DNA of 64,000 nucleotides. Origin: Cycas panzhihuaensis. Its lineage: Eukaryota > Cycadophyta. The translations under genes were made by a program, and so were the position numbers. The notes under the pieces were generated by a model that ran no database searches, had not been told where the DNA came from, and saw only the letters and a program-made list of their open reading frames with translations. Below are positions 13,701-25,699 of this stretch, in pieces. Numbering within the stretch: position 1 is the first letter of the stretch; each line of letters starts with the position of its first letter. Location of the stretch: the NCBI GenBank assembly GCA_023213395.1, contig CM041465.1:199089741-199153740 (forward strand), given 5' to 3'.

Positions 13701-14935
13701 TAGTCTTAATGAGTAAATTTTGCATGATACACATGCCTCCCCAATAGTATGTTATTCACGTTTCCTATGGATATAGTACTACTAAAAATAATATTTATTT
13801 TGGAAGGTCAAAAAAGAAGATGTAAAGCAATATGTTTCCTCATATGAAATTTGTCAATGATATAAGATAGAAATAGTCAAGTCCCAAGACTGTTGTAACC
13901 CCTTCCTAGACCAAATCAGCAATGGGAAGAAATTTCCATAGACTTCGTAGTGGGTCTTCCTAAGTTTGAAAGAAAAGATGTTATACTTGTGGTTGTTGAT
14001 ATGATAACTAAATATTCTCATTTATATAGCATCCAAACCATATATAAGGTAAAATAAATTACTGAGATCTTTTTAAGGGATATACACAGGTTGCATGGCA
14101 TGCCCAAACATATAGTTAATGATCATGATCTAGTTCCCTAACAACTTCTAAACAAAACTCTTTTATCTACTCAGTAACAAGCTAACAATAAGCTCATCCT
14201 ACCATGTACAAATAGATGGTTAAACTAAGGTGGTTAATAAGTGCCTTCAAAGATACATTTGTTGTTATGCTTTAGACAAGCAAGGCTAGTGGTATCATTT
14301 GCTTCCCTTAGTAGAATGGTGGTATAATGCAACTTATCACGTATCAACTAGAATGGCTTTATTCCAAGCATTATATATCTATGAACCACCTACACTTAAG
14401 AATTATGCCATAATTAGTTCTAAGTTTCAAGTAGTCAAGGACCACATCCATCAAATAATAGAGATTCTAAAGATACTAAAGGAAAATTTGAACCTTGTAT
14501 AAAATTAAATGAAAGAACAGGTAGATAAAGTGTGAAGTGAATAAGTACTTTAACTAAGTAATTAGGCATACTTATGGTTGCAACCATACAAGCAGGCATC
14601 TCTCAAATAAGATGGGAAGCGAAAATTACAACCATAACTTTATGGACCTTACAAAATTCTCAAGAAGATCGATGAAGTTACATCTACATTGGACTTACCA
14701 CCACCATCAAGGATCCATAATGTCTTTCATTTTTTATGTCTCAAGATGGTAATTGGGTAGTGGACACAAGTTCAAATAGCATTACCTATCTTAAATGATG
14801 TGGGGCAAGTTCAACTCATTTTAAAATGCATCATCAAGAGAAGAATTCAACATCTACGATCTAGATAAATCATTGAGTATCTCATCAACTAAAAATAACT
14901 TCCATAAGAAGATGTAAAATGGGAGAATGAACAAT
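10739..14935 (+). pseudogene. Chromovirus gag-pol polyprotein remnant
   Basis: Gag begins at the ATG at 10739 with an acidic N-terminal region, followed by LPKLEIKKLNGT (the usual LPKLEIPxFxG entry to the gag core). Knuckle remnant at about 11475-11524 (C...NKEHKC; one Cys is Tyr and one Trp codon is a stop). Protease at about 11729: the catalytic Asp remains but DSG reads DFR. VVLGV-WL near 11930. RT at 12430-12900: CVDY, FTSLDL, SFGLTNTPSNFQ visible, but the catalytic box reads FYDI. RNase H at about 13080-13540. Integrase at about 13780-14500: SIDFVVGLPK and VVVDMITKYSH visible, while the catalytic Glu reads Lys (14227-14229). Chromodomain-like text at 14815-14935. Numerous stops; cannot be translated. 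Confidence 0.88.
14815..14935 (+). pseudogene. Chromodomain-like C-terminus of integrase
   Basis: Broken reading reminiscent of chromovirus chromodomains: KCIIKRRIQHLRSR, then (after stops) EDVKWENEQFIHEQ, matching the family pattern of a repeated basic strand followed by P-E-x-x-x-W-E. In the family this module targets integration to heterochromatin. The assignment rests on short motifs and position after integrase. Confidence 0.5.
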
Positions 14936-14985
14936 TTATCCATGAGCAATCTGAGATCAGTAAGATTTAAGGGCAAAGCTTTTTT

Positions 14986-14996
14986 AGGGGGGGGGG
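14986..14996 (+). other. Polypurine tract (chromovirus)
   Basis: agggggggggg directly before the 3' LTR start, the expected plus-strand primer for reverse transcription. Confidence 0.75.
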
Positions 14997-14997
14997 A

Positions 14998-15360
14998 CTT
15001 ATTAGGGATCTAACCCCTAACTCACCTTCTCTTATATCTTCTACTTCTTCTCTCGCTTATCTTTTCTTATATTTTCTACTTCTTCTCTCTTCTTAATATC
15101 CTACATACATAAGTAAGAGTTAGTGTAGTGGCCATAAAGCCCTATATATATTTATGTAATATGCCACATGTATAAGTAGGCAATTGTGTGGCTACCATAG
15201 AGAGAAATATATATTAATGTAATCCTTAGAGTGGTGTATCTTATATATCATTACTATTGTATGTAATTAGTAGGTTGCTCCCTCAAAGGGTATTATAATA
15301 CAAGTGCTCTCTTTGGTGGTGTTGGTATGTTATTTTCATTGAAGGAGTAGTATTATATCA
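14998..15360 (+). repeat. Chromovirus 3' LTR
   Basis: Begins CTTATTAGGGATCTAACCCC (aligned with TGTATTATGGATTTAATCCC of the 5' LTR; the TG is lost) and ends TTATATCA. It is about 40 bp longer than the 5' LTR because of an internal tandem duplication (15101-15160 and 15161-15222). Confidence 0.83.
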
Positions 15361-18300
15361 AATTGACTCCATATCTTTAACGATCTTTTATAAAGTATAC
15401 TTAAGTTTTCCTAGTGTAATAATTTAGAAATACTAAAGTACTATTAGGGGATTTGATTATGGTTGCATCATACTAGTGTGTATAATTTCTAATATCTTCT
15501 TATTTCTCTAAGATTTCTCCTAAGCAAAAAGATATTTGTGATGTTTACCATACATACACCCTTCACATATACCTCTTAAACATAAAATCTATGGTAAACT
15601 TTCCACTATCTTCATTATGTCCATAAGCTACATGTTTTGATAATTTAGGTATCATAATCATTCATGCCATAATTATGTTGTATCATTTACATTAGCAGCA
15701 AAAGCATAGGCTTAATTCTAACTTTAAAGTTTCTTGAACATCAAGAAGTCATCATTTAGATTTCTAGAAATAACAACTAAAACGCATTTCATAAGATCTT
15801 TAATCAATTAGTTATCCTTGTAGAACTCATTTTTTTGTTTTATTTACAAACTTAATAGGAAAAAAGAAGATTCTTCCTCATGTATGGTGCGTAATATACT
15901 CAACTGAAATTCCCCATTAAAAGGCTGGCTATTTTAAATCCATTGATAGGCACCATGCTAGCATCCTTAGGTATGATTTTAGCATCATCAGAATTAGAAT
16001 CCATTGTAGTGTACTGCTCTCAATAGAAAGACGTATACCTTTATGTACCTAGGTCAAGTATCCAATAATCCTTTTAATCTAAAATTTGAGAAGATGAGGT
16101 TAATACTTTAGTATAGTAAGTTGTAATTTTCTTTCATTTTTTATTGTGTTTTTCCTCTTGCATATCCTTTCTTCTAAACTGATAGTTTTTCACCTTATGG
16201 CCTTCTCTCTTCTAATAGTGACACTTTCCAATGCACTTCTTCCTCTTCTTTTCTTAATTTTGCCTAAACTTTCATGCACTTTTCCCTACCTTCTTATCTT
16301 GTTCCCTTTGCATCTTTATAATTATGTCATGATTTGACTTTAGACTCATAAGAATGCTATAGTATTTTAATTTAAAATTTTTAGCTAGAATGAGATTATT
16401 TAGCTCATCTAAGGCCATTCCTTCCATCATATCATGCTTTGCATAATCCATCTAAAGTATACAAAATAAGGTTGGTAGTCTTAATACAATGAATGCAAAT
16501 AGTAACTTATTATCAACTAACTTTCTCTTTATCTCTTCTAGCTTATTCTTCAAATCCATTATCTTAATCAGATAAGCAATAATATTACATTAATCTTTAA
16601 TAGTTGCATTTAACATCTCCATTAACAAAACAACTTTATGTTTTGTCCACATCTTCTTAAAACCATTATATAATTTCATCAAGATTTTATTTGGTATATT
16701 TAGGTTATGGATAAGAGCTATGTGATCCAAAGCTAATAATAATTTTAATAAGCAAATAGCCGTACATTATTTTTTTCTTAAGGTGATCTCTCTTTCTCAT
16801 CTAACGATATTATGGTCAATTCATATTTAATGATTTTCCATAATAAAGTTCACCGTTAAAGTGATTTCCATACTTTCTTTCCATTTGTTGAATTTGTTTC
16901 CATTAAAAGTCACTTGCAAAAATTTCTCCATGGTTGCAACCTTACTAAATGATTGAGAATAATCTTCTTTCAATGTTCTCCAATATTAAGAGCTTCCTAT
17001 CCATAGATCAGAGCCTTTTCTTCCATAATTATCTCATCAAAATGTTTGCTAAACATCCAAAACACCTATTTAAGTAGCCCCCATACCTTTATTGGATCCT
17101 CCATGCTTTGCACTATTATATTTACTTTTTTATAACCTCTACATTTACTAATGTGGCTTAAGACGGCTTGCATAGCCTCCCAGAAGTTTTATACACCAAT
17201 AACAATTGCTTTGTGGTTTTTCAATGCTTCACACAAGCCTTTTTTAATGTTTTCTTTGTGTCTAATGCATTACACTTCACTTATAAAGATTTTGCAATCA
17301 CCACATACCCTTATGTATTTTACACAACCATTAACAAGTCCAAAATAGCTTCAAACTTAGATTTGTATGATGTTACTTTGTTTCATGGCTTTCAATGGCT
17401 TAAGAAAAGAGTCTTGCATGCCTCAAAATGACTTAACATGGATTTGATGGTGTCCTACACAATAAATCTAGTTTACAAAATCTTCTGAATAAACTTTAAA
17501 CTAAGTTTTTTGGCTTATATGCCTTGCATAGCCTTTAAACAACTTCAAATGTTTTTAAACATTTCAAACAACCTTCAACAAGTCCAAGCATTAATGAAAT
17601 GAAACCTAGGATGTGTACCAACATTCCCATAGCTATATATGTTGTCCTCAAACTCTAATGTTTATTTGGATTTCTCTTAATGCTACTCACATAACTCACA
17701 TTTGATTCCAATGCACCCTCAACTTCAAACAATCCAAAAGATCTTAATTTATATGGTTTGAATGACCTCCCATGACCATCATATATAATCATGCTCTTTA
17801 ATAAATCATGCTTTCCTTTAAAATTTTAATTTATCATTAGGTTTGTGAATGTCACACCACTTCACCAAGTCATGCCACCTTATGCAATTATTGTTTTGTT
17901 TAAGAAATTCTTATATTTGACCTCCAGTAGTCAAATTTGAAGATATGACCTTTCTATAAAGGTTGTTACTTTGTAAAATAAAAGTTTCTTTTTTAATCAA
18001 AATAGTCAATAACTTTCATATGTTATACGGTTATCATTAGAAACTTGTAGGGGCCTATGGAAAATTAACACCATTAAATGCAATGGAAGTTATATATTTT
18101 CATAGCAAGTAAAAGATAGATGCTTTGTTGAACTCACAATGGATCCCAACAATTTAACTTCAATGAAAAATAAATAATTCTTACGCTTAACCACCTCCAT
18201 GAACTCCAAAATGAAGCATGACATTACTAGATTCATCCAATCACTTTTGGAGATGTCTAACATACTTTTACTTTATTATATCATGTAAAGATGAGACTAA

Positions 18301-18810
18301 ACATTGTCCATCGAATGTTTTACAACTCCAAACACATATAGTTCATCCCCAATCACCATTCCATTCTCTAAATGGGTCCCAAAGTATTAAGAATAATGTT
18401 CATTCATGGTTGGATCCTTTAAAATGATCCCCAGCACTTCAGATGAAGCCCAATGCAACTATCCTCCATTTAACATATGGAAATAAGGCTAGCATGCTTT
18501 AAATAATGCCCAATAGCCATTGGAGTTGCCTAATCATGCATATACTCTACCAAATAAGTAGAAACATTACCTAACCTTACTTAATTGGTACATATGGCCT
18601 CTTAATAGTGGTAGAAGTCACCACATGATAGAAAGCATGTTGTTGAATGGATAATTTCCTTCATGTTATTATTATACAGCAATATTTAATCACTTAGAAA
18701 TAGAAAAGGATTGTAATCACATTAACAAGACCTTCTTTTACATTAGAAAAAGGCCTTTTGATTTGTCCTATGTCTACATCTACTTTGCTTCAACTATATA
18801 CTCAGAACCT
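15361..18810 (-). pseudogene. Ty1/copia gag-protease-integrase remnant (Copia B)
   Basis: Read on the minus strand from right to left. A leader of about 1.8 kb follows the PBS. Gag starts near 16931 with MEKFLQVTFNGNKFNKW, the usual copia gag entry. A zinc-knuckle remnant lies near 16215 (CHY-KREGHKVKN). The protease region at about 16070 reads WILDLG (Ser of the catalytic triplet lost), followed by YYAPYMRKNLLF, matching the family's VLYVPxMRKNLLS. GAG-pre-integrase/integrase start at about 15530-15361 has VYGKHHKYLF and then KIVKDME. It stops abruptly where the chromovirus LTR ends at 15360; the rest of pol was not found left of 9398. The + strand open stretches at 16146-16337 and 17151-17431 are shadows. 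Confidence 0.7.
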
Positions 18811-18823
18811 GACTCTAATACCA
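18811..18823 (-). other. Initiator-Met tRNA primer-binding site (Copia B)
   Basis: The minus strand reads TGGTATTAGAGTC, canonical TGGTATCAGAGCC with two C-to-T changes. It lies two bases inside the LTR that begins TG on the + strand at 18826. Confidence 0.8.
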
Positions 18824-18825
18824 TA

Positions 18826-19209
18826 TGAGAAAACATGCATACAAATGTAGACATGATCTTGACCATACATAGCAAGTAGAGGACAAGATATATAGGTTTT
18901 AATTGTCCTTAACCCATATAGGAAAATCTACTAATACTTTTAATTTAAACCCATTTCAACACATGTTTGTCTTGTGACTTATTAGGTTCACTTAACCTTT
19001 TAACATTGTGTTTCAATTGACTTTCATTGAATTGTGTTAAATTTGATATGCTTGGTTGGTCGATTTCGATCAGATAATTTTTAATTAAATAGGGTTATAT
19101 ATTTGTAAGTCCAAAACAATACATCACACTAACGATTGTGGCCCTTCATCATATCTTGTGACCTTTTGCCATGTGTGACTCTTTGTTGTGTTTGAATGAA
19201 TCTTCAACA
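18826..19209 (-). repeat. Probable 5' LTR of Copia B
   Basis: On the minus strand this starts TGTTGAAG and ends TTCTCA two bases before the PBS, about 384 bp. The inner boundary is well fixed by the PBS; the outer boundary is chosen only on the TG/CA rule, since no partner LTR is present. Confidence 0.5.
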
Positions 19210-19823
19210 TATCTGTATAACACTCTCTATGTTTGTTAACATATTATTGAAGCGTAATAATTTTTCAAACATAAGGAGGACAAGGATGTAGAGCAATCTT
19301 ATTGATATGTTTTATGCTTATTTATAGATTTATAAAAATCCATATCATTGATTTTAGTATAATGTTGTAGTGTTTCAATGTTGATGTTTTCCTTCAATGG
19401 TAGCTTTTTTCCTTCTATAATCATTACATAATTAATAAGCTTAAGTATATATTACTCGATAGTTTTTTACTACTAAAATATAATTTAAACTTTTATGAAC
19501 AAGAACTAAATTAATACTCTAGCACTCAAGCACTTTTAAGCCCACACCTTATACCTTTACCCTACTTTCTCGCGTAAAGGTTGTTTTACATATTTGATGT
19601 AGTCAACTTTACTAGAGAATGTAATTGCTTAAGAAACTTAATATCTTATTGCATTGATGAATGGATTTTGTCTCTTTTTATTATAAGCTCAATGTAATAG
19701 TTCTTATATTAATATGCTCATACTTGGAGCCATAAATCTAATGTCTCTCAAGTATAGGTATATATGTGGAAGTCATTATATTGAGCATATCATGACATGA
19801 AGTAATGGGTTCAATGTCTCTCC

Positions 19824-19824
<1 letters not shown>
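19210..19824. other. AT-rich spacer, nothing recognised
   Basis: No frame or motif seen between the Copia B LTR and the microsatellite. Confidence 0.5.
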
Positions 19825-20045
<221 letters not shown>

Positions 20046-20368
20046 GTGGGTGCTATATTGGAGATAAACACGTGTCCTTTTTAAATTTAGCGAGAATAGC
20101 TTACATATAGACATTCCAATAAGTAAATGCCTATTTCCAAGACATTTTGAAAACATAACATATAGGCACACTACACAATAATATTTCTATTTAAAGATGC
20201 AAAATTTCATGTATTCCATTATAATACATGTTTGCCCTGGCCAACTTTTCTATGGATATTTGGCATATCCGTGATGCCCTAATTCATGGAATTAATCATT
20301 ATTTGATATAATTGTGACGGCCATGAAAAGATTCCTGCCCTTTGCGTTGCTCCCTCGCTTTTGCAAGT

Positions 20369-20394
20369 TATATATATATATATATATATATATT
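20369..20394. repeat. Short (TA)n microsatellite upstream of SWEET gene
   Basis: About 12 TA units, followed at 20429-20440 by a second short TA run, some 380 bp upstream of the SWEET start codon. Confidence 0.9.
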
Positions 20395-20449
20395 ATAGGG
20401 GGAGAAAATTTTTAAAGTATATATAACATATATATATATTTGGAGAAAA

Positions 20450-20770
20450 TTGACTTTAATATTTGATGTGCTACAGGGATCCCACTTTCGGATTTCTATT
20501 GTGGTAATCCCCACTTTAATTGACAGCAATCACGAAGGAACAGAACGGGTGACCAATCAAATGGGGGCACTTGGAGCTCTGGCAAAGTTCGTCAGGCTGC
20601 AGATGCACTTTTCTCTACGTTTTGAAATCTTTTACGTGGTGCAAATCCAGTGGTCACTCGACTGTATTTTAGAGACGTGAAATTTCCACACAAACAATCA
20701 CAACCGAGGTTCTGAAAATATCTTCAATTTCGGGCGTTGGACTCGAGCGGCACATCCTACAATTTGTTTG
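20450..20770 (+). promoter_or_regulatory. Promoter and 5' UTR of the SWEET gene
   Basis: This stretch is markedly less AT-rich than its surroundings. Visible elements: a CCAAT box in gaccaatca (about 20551-20559), an ACGTG core in ttacgtggtg (about 20632), a second acgtg at 20675, and a TATA-like tattttag near 20665. A start in the caaacaatcacaacc region (about 20690-20704) would leave a 5' UTR of roughly 70-80 bases. These are pattern matches only. Confidence 0.4.
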
Positions 20771-22075
20771 ATGGCGAGTTTTAGCTTCATTCTTGGAGTT
20801 ACCGGTAATGATAAAACCCCTTCCTTGAACGAGCAATTTATAAGCTTCAGTAATTTTTCTGTTGCACCGTCGCAGTTTATCGAATTTGTCGTCGGGGCAT
20901 TAAAATGATTCGTACTATAAATATATATCGTCTGATTTTGTTCCAGGAAACGTGCTATCGCTGTTGGTTTTCTTCTCGCCAATGTAAGTTCACGTACTAA
21001 TTGTGATGAATTAGCGCTCTGAAATCATTGTGCCTGTGGTTTGGGATATTCTATTTAGATTTGTAACGCGTTGTGTTGAAGATTTCGGTTGACAGGAAAA
21101 CATTCTGGCGGATAGTGAAAAACAAATCGACGGAGAATTTCAAAGGGTTACCTTACGTCTGCACGCTGCAAGTAATAGTTGATAGGATTAAATTGATTAA
21201 ATAATCATTTTCCCTGTACCGAAACATTGTGTTTGCACGTATTCAATTCCCCGTATTAAAGAAAGTTCGAATTTAAATATAAATTGTGAGGAGTTCTTAT
21301 TTGTCTTGCAGGTGAAAACCGCTCGGTTAGTGCTGCTTCTGAATGTAACATTTCTGGCATTTCATCATAAGCTGCGGATAAATTCAGTGGGTGCCCTATG
21401 CTGTGGGTTCACCTTTGGAATGTATGCATCCCCCATGTCCGCCATGGTAGGTTCACGTTGCCGATTTATCTCAAATAATCATCTAATAATATATGGGAAT
21501 TATGTGTCGAGCAAGTAGAGTTATATTTTAAATTTAATTACATTCAACGTCCATTAATATGTAAATACGTATTGATTTCTTATATATTCTTGAATATGGC
21601 GAATGAAAGAGAACCGTCATCCTAACAAAGAGCGTGGAGTTCATGCCATTTTTTCTGTCATTTTTTCTGTTTTTGAATGGAGTTTGGACAGCATATGCAG
21701 TATTTGTCCGGGACATGTACATTGGGGTTAGTAATATACCGCTTATTTTTTTTCTGATTTACGATTGTGCAATCTAGAAATTGTTTCATATGCATGTTCT
21801 TTAAAAACTCGATTGAAGTATGAACCGAGTGCTGTTGGGAATAAAAATTCCTGCAGATCCCAAATGGAATCGGGTTCGTGATGGGAGCTGCACAGCTAAT
21901 TCTGTACGTGATGTATTATAAAAGGGGAGAGCCCAAGAGTGGAGAAGAGGAAGCAGACGATCAGAAGAAAGCAGGCTCCGTGGACGTGGAGATGGCAGCT
22001 CCTGAAGAAATTGTCAACAAGAAGTCCATCAATAATGATCTGCAAAACGGATGGAAACATTCAGTGGCAAAATAG
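20771..22075 (+). CDS. SWEET: SWEET sugar transporter, six exons, TM2/TM3 block missing
   Basis: Exons 20771-20804, 20947-20983, 21096-21171, 21312-21446, 21610-21726 and 21857-22075, all with GT-AG introns of 112-163 bp, give an uninterrupted 205-residue reading. SWEETs are membrane facilitators moving sugars down their gradient, each with two three-helix MtN3 bundles joined by TM4. Visible: TM1 with [34 protein letters not shown]5 with [10 protein letters not shown] (residues 85-94); TM6 with [19 protein letters not shown] (100-118); TM7 with IPNGIGF (134-140); a charged 50-residue tail. About 45 residues between YVCTL (residue 48) and VKTARL (50) are absent, so the end of TM2 and all of TM3 are gone, and TM4 is about nine residues short. 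Every loss keeps frame. Sequence style resembles clade IV (SWEET16/17, tonoplast). It could be a very recent pseudogene, an annotation gap, or a reduced transporter. Family sure, function not. Confidence 0.85.
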
Positions 22076-22212
22076 CATGGCCATTGTAATAACCGTCTCC
22101 CAGATTGGAGACCGACTTAGCAGAGGATGGAGGAGAATATTGGAGTAGATAAATAACATAGGAGACTCCTCCTGCTCCTTCCTTGCATCCCGTTTTTGTC
22201 GTTTGAAATAAA
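22076..22212 (+). other. SWEET 3' UTR with AATAAA signal
   Basis: Follows the TAG at 22073-22075. AATAAA lies at 22207-22212, a standard plant near-upstream polyadenylation signal, about 130 bases after the stop. A 6-bp perfect inverted repeat gtctcc/ggagac near 22095-22112 could form a small hairpin. Composition stays host-like to about 22560. Confidence 0.6.
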
Positions 22213-24560
22213 GATAAATTTCGGGCAAAGCTGATGCCCTGGTGTCCCAATGCTGCGACCGGTGAATACGTGTTATTTCATTAGTTGAAATGTTGAAAAA
22301 TATTGCCCCATGTGATCATTTCGTAGCAGCAGATATTCGCCCCCGTAGGGTAGATGATTATGTTGTGAGAATCTATGATAATAAACAAATTGGGCACGCT
22401 ACGCTCTGAAGGGGAACGTGAATCTAACGTTTTTGTTGAGAGGATAAATCACAATTTGTAATACAACGATAACACTCTAAAAGGATCACCGTCGTAATTA
22501 TTAAAGTTTGGTAAAGTTTGTTCCCATGGAAGGGGATGGTGGAGTGGCCGTTCGTGTCGAAATTATTTATGTGAGTAACCTCAATAATCCTTTGTAAATT
22601 TGCTAAGTTTTGAAAATATTTTTTGTAGTCTTTTTTTTAATTTAATGAAATTTAAATTATATTATAAAAATATAGTACAACTTAAAAAGGTTCTTTGATA
22701 AAAAGTCTTAATGCATCTAAAACTAAAAGTATGTGTAATAAAACTAAGCACCATAACTTAAAAAGAAAGAAACATGCAAGGAGTGACCTTTACCCATAAA
22801 CCCATTGTCGGAATGCCTATAGTTAGAGCTAAGAGTGAAAAGACACCAATCATTTTATTTCTTATTTTTTACTAGTTAATAGGGTATTGAAACCTAGGTT
22901 AATAATATCATTGGGCTCTTTTTTTATGAAGATTGGCAAAGGGACAAGGTCTAGTTCAAATAGTTTGTAATGGAAAACATTATTTCAAGTTAAAAATTGC
23001 TATTAGTGAATAAGGTTAAAGGGTGTCCTATTAGAAATAACAACTCAACTTTCCATGAAATTGGAGTTATGGCAAAGAAATTATAGAAATGGCTACATTT
23101 CCTATCTTACCGTGGAACATCTAGTGATGTAAGAGCATTTGAAAAATACTAATTTGAAGGATAAATTTATTGTGGCCATAACTTTTAATTTGGGTGTCCA
23201 TTTGAGTCTTTTTTTTTTCCCTTAAATAACATCTTAGAAAGTTGAACATTATCATTAAAGGCACTAACTACTTAGCCACCATTTGTCAAAATTTTTAGGT
23301 CCAAACAACATCATATAATGGCTTAAAATTGTATTTTAAAATTATTTCTCACTTATATAAAAATTAATGAGTTTTATTTTTATTAATAAGGTGATTAATT
23401 ATATGTAAGTTATGATTTTGTGGGGTTTGTTATATGCTTAAGTACTCATAGCACAATTTTGAATAAATTAGAGTTTTTTTTTCAATTTATTAAAAATAAT
23501 AGTAGTTAGGAAGTTATAAAAACATAAAATTTTTGAATTGAGAGCCTTTTCACTTCAAATTAGAGGAGTAATTTTAGGAGTTAATTGTTAAAATTTTCAC
23601 ATAGCTACAGATCTTGTATTTGTATATTTTGGATTATAAACAAATGAGCTTTTTCAATTTGGGAAAGGAAAATTAAAAGTTTCATGGTGGTGTTTCTCTA
23701 TGTGAATTGGCTTTGTTCTACTTTCAACTTCTTATTTCCTACATGCATGATTTGAGGATCCACCACTCTATCATTTAACCCTACCTTTATCAAGCAAAGT
23801 AATAGACTTGAACAATTTTTTTATGTTATCCATATTGAGAAATGATTATATATTGGTAAATAGTTACCTTAACATATCTGTAGCCAAAATGTTTGCTCTT
23901 AAAACATCCTTTAACTATAATACAAAAGAAGGCAATAAGTTAAAGAAAAAATTAGCAAGGGGAGAAGATTCATTTTTAAAAAAATAAGTTCATAGAGATT
24001 TTATATAATGACTTATCTCTCACAAACATGAAATAGTAACAAAATGGCTTGCTCTAATAGTAATTTATAATGTTCTTTAAGACTAGTTGAGCTTATAAAA
24101 CATATACATTTGAGCCATATGACTAATGAGCAATACAACATGCTAACAATATGAAGCTAAATATCATGCGTGCTTTCTATGTGAAATTAAAAAGTCTCTA
24201 ATAATTCTTACAATAGTATCTATGCACATCACAACTTATGAAAGAGTAATTATTTATCATTTGATTTTCTATTATGTACAAACATAAAAGAAAGAGATGC
24301 AAAATGGAATAAAAACATTTATCTTTTGATAGAAAAAAAAATAGATAATTCAAAATGGACTTGCCACCCAATGAACTAGAAATTATCCTTGAGAATATGC
24401 CCCTAAGATAAGGCACATAAAATGAACTTAGAAGAATAGTTTAATGGCTTTAAATTTTGATTTATAGGTTATAACACTCAAGCTAGAAACCTATCAAACA
24501 TCACCCTAATAATGTAATAAGCTCCAAACAATTAATATTTAATTAATCAGGAGAAGTCAA
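22213..24560. other. Host flank then AT-rich DNA without gene
   Basis: To about 22560 the composition resembles the SWEET gene (unique host DNA). Beyond that it turns strongly AT-rich with no recognisable protein, LTR or RNA motif on either strand. Confidence 0.5.
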
Positions 24561-24599
24561 CTTTATAATTTATACACACATAATTCAGTAATCTCCCAA

Positions 24600-24979
24600 G
24601 GTTAGTGGCACATAAGCATCTAATCGCATGGTTAAGGTGGAGAAGGTTAATGCTAATTATCAATTTGTGTGTGGAGGCCATATATCTCGACCAATGAGAT
24701 TGAAGGTCATATAATTCACTAATAACTGGTTAGAAAAAGTAGCCACTTTTGTCTACTTATGGCCAAACATTTGTAAAGAGATTTGTTATATCATAATCTT
24801 ATCTTATTAGATTGTACTTACATACACATTATCTATTGGTATTTTCTAAACTTCATTGCACTCTTCTCTTATACTTTTGATGTAATCTAAGCTAATGAAG
24901 TGTTAATAAAGATCTATTATGCTCTCTTTTCTTTCATAAACTTTTATTCGTGTAAAAATTACTAGTCAAATTCGTATCA
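24600..24979 (+). repeat. Copia-type 5' LTR end (left boundary uncertain)
   Basis: The right end is fixed by the CA at 24978-24979, two bases before a PBS at 24982. Text such as gttaataaagatctattatgctctc suggests a polyadenylation region. The left TG boundary could not be chosen. The element it belonged to is interrupted by Copia C 216 bases after the PBS. Confidence 0.5.
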
Positions 24980-24981
24980 TA

Positions 24982-24993
24982 TGGTATTAGGGC
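24982..24993 (+). other. Initiator-Met tRNA primer-binding site
   Basis: tggtattagggc versus canonical tggtatcagagc, 10 of 12 matches, directly after an LTR-like CA end. Confidence 0.7.
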
Positions 24994-25208
24994 AAGGTGT
25001 AGAGATCAAGTGCAAGCATTCAGAAGTTGTAGAAAAGGAAGTTTTTTTTCGTTGGTGAATTTTGAAACCTTTCCTTATAAGTAATTTTATTTTAAAGTTC
25101 TATTCAATTTTTCTACTATGCATTAGTCAACTATAAGTGGGCAATATAAGTCTAAATCTTAAGTCTCATTTTCCCTTCCCTTAAAGTCTACGTATAGACC
25201 CTATGCTA

Positions 25209-25673
25209 TGAAAGGGGAGAGGTCTGCCTAGTTTCAACCTAGGTTCAAGACTCATGAACACCCATACAACATTCAATCAATAAACATATGAAGTAATTGA
25301 ATTCTTCATAAATGCTCCAAAGTATAGCTTACATTAACTCATAAAATAAAGGTATATTACATGATAAAAGATTACATACAAGAAAGCCTTGCATAAAAAA
25401 AAAAAAAAAGAGGTTTTACAATCCATATTAAGAATATTAAATGTAAGATCATACAAGGTGATAATTAGCACCTTACATGATTAAACCAACTTTATAACAA
25501 TTAAATATTAACAAGAAATAAACCCCCATATGCCTAGGTTCAAAACATTAAGTTGTGACTCAACCCTTTTATGATAAAGAAGCCCTCAATACAAACTATG
25601 TATAAACATTACATCAATATAATATAATGGATCCTTAATAAATTAATAAAGTCAATCATTAATTTTTCTATCA
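25209..25673 (-). repeat. Copia C 3' LTR
   Basis: + strand starts TGAAAGGGGAGAGG and ends TTCTATCA. It aligns throughout with 31830-32291. On the minus strand it is preceded by the purine-rich AAGGGATGG (25674-25682), a short polypurine tract. Confidence 0.9.
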
Positions 25674-25699
25674 CCATCCCTTAATGATGAGTTTATTCA

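Larger units (their letters stand above)
9398..15360 (+). mobile_element. Ty3/gypsy chromovirus, full length, inactive
   Basis: A complete LTR retrotransposon skeleton of about 5.96 kb: 5' LTR 9398-9719, initiator-Met PBS 9722-9733, long leader, gag, protease, RT, RNase H, integrase, chromodomain-like tail, polypurine tract, and 3' LTR 14998-15360. Domain order with integrase last, plus a chromodomain-like segment, identifies the chromovirus branch. It lies immediately left of minus-strand integrase sequence of Copia B, suggesting insertion into that older element. Target-site duplication could not be confirmed: left flank aaaat, right flank aattg. Confidence 0.85.
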
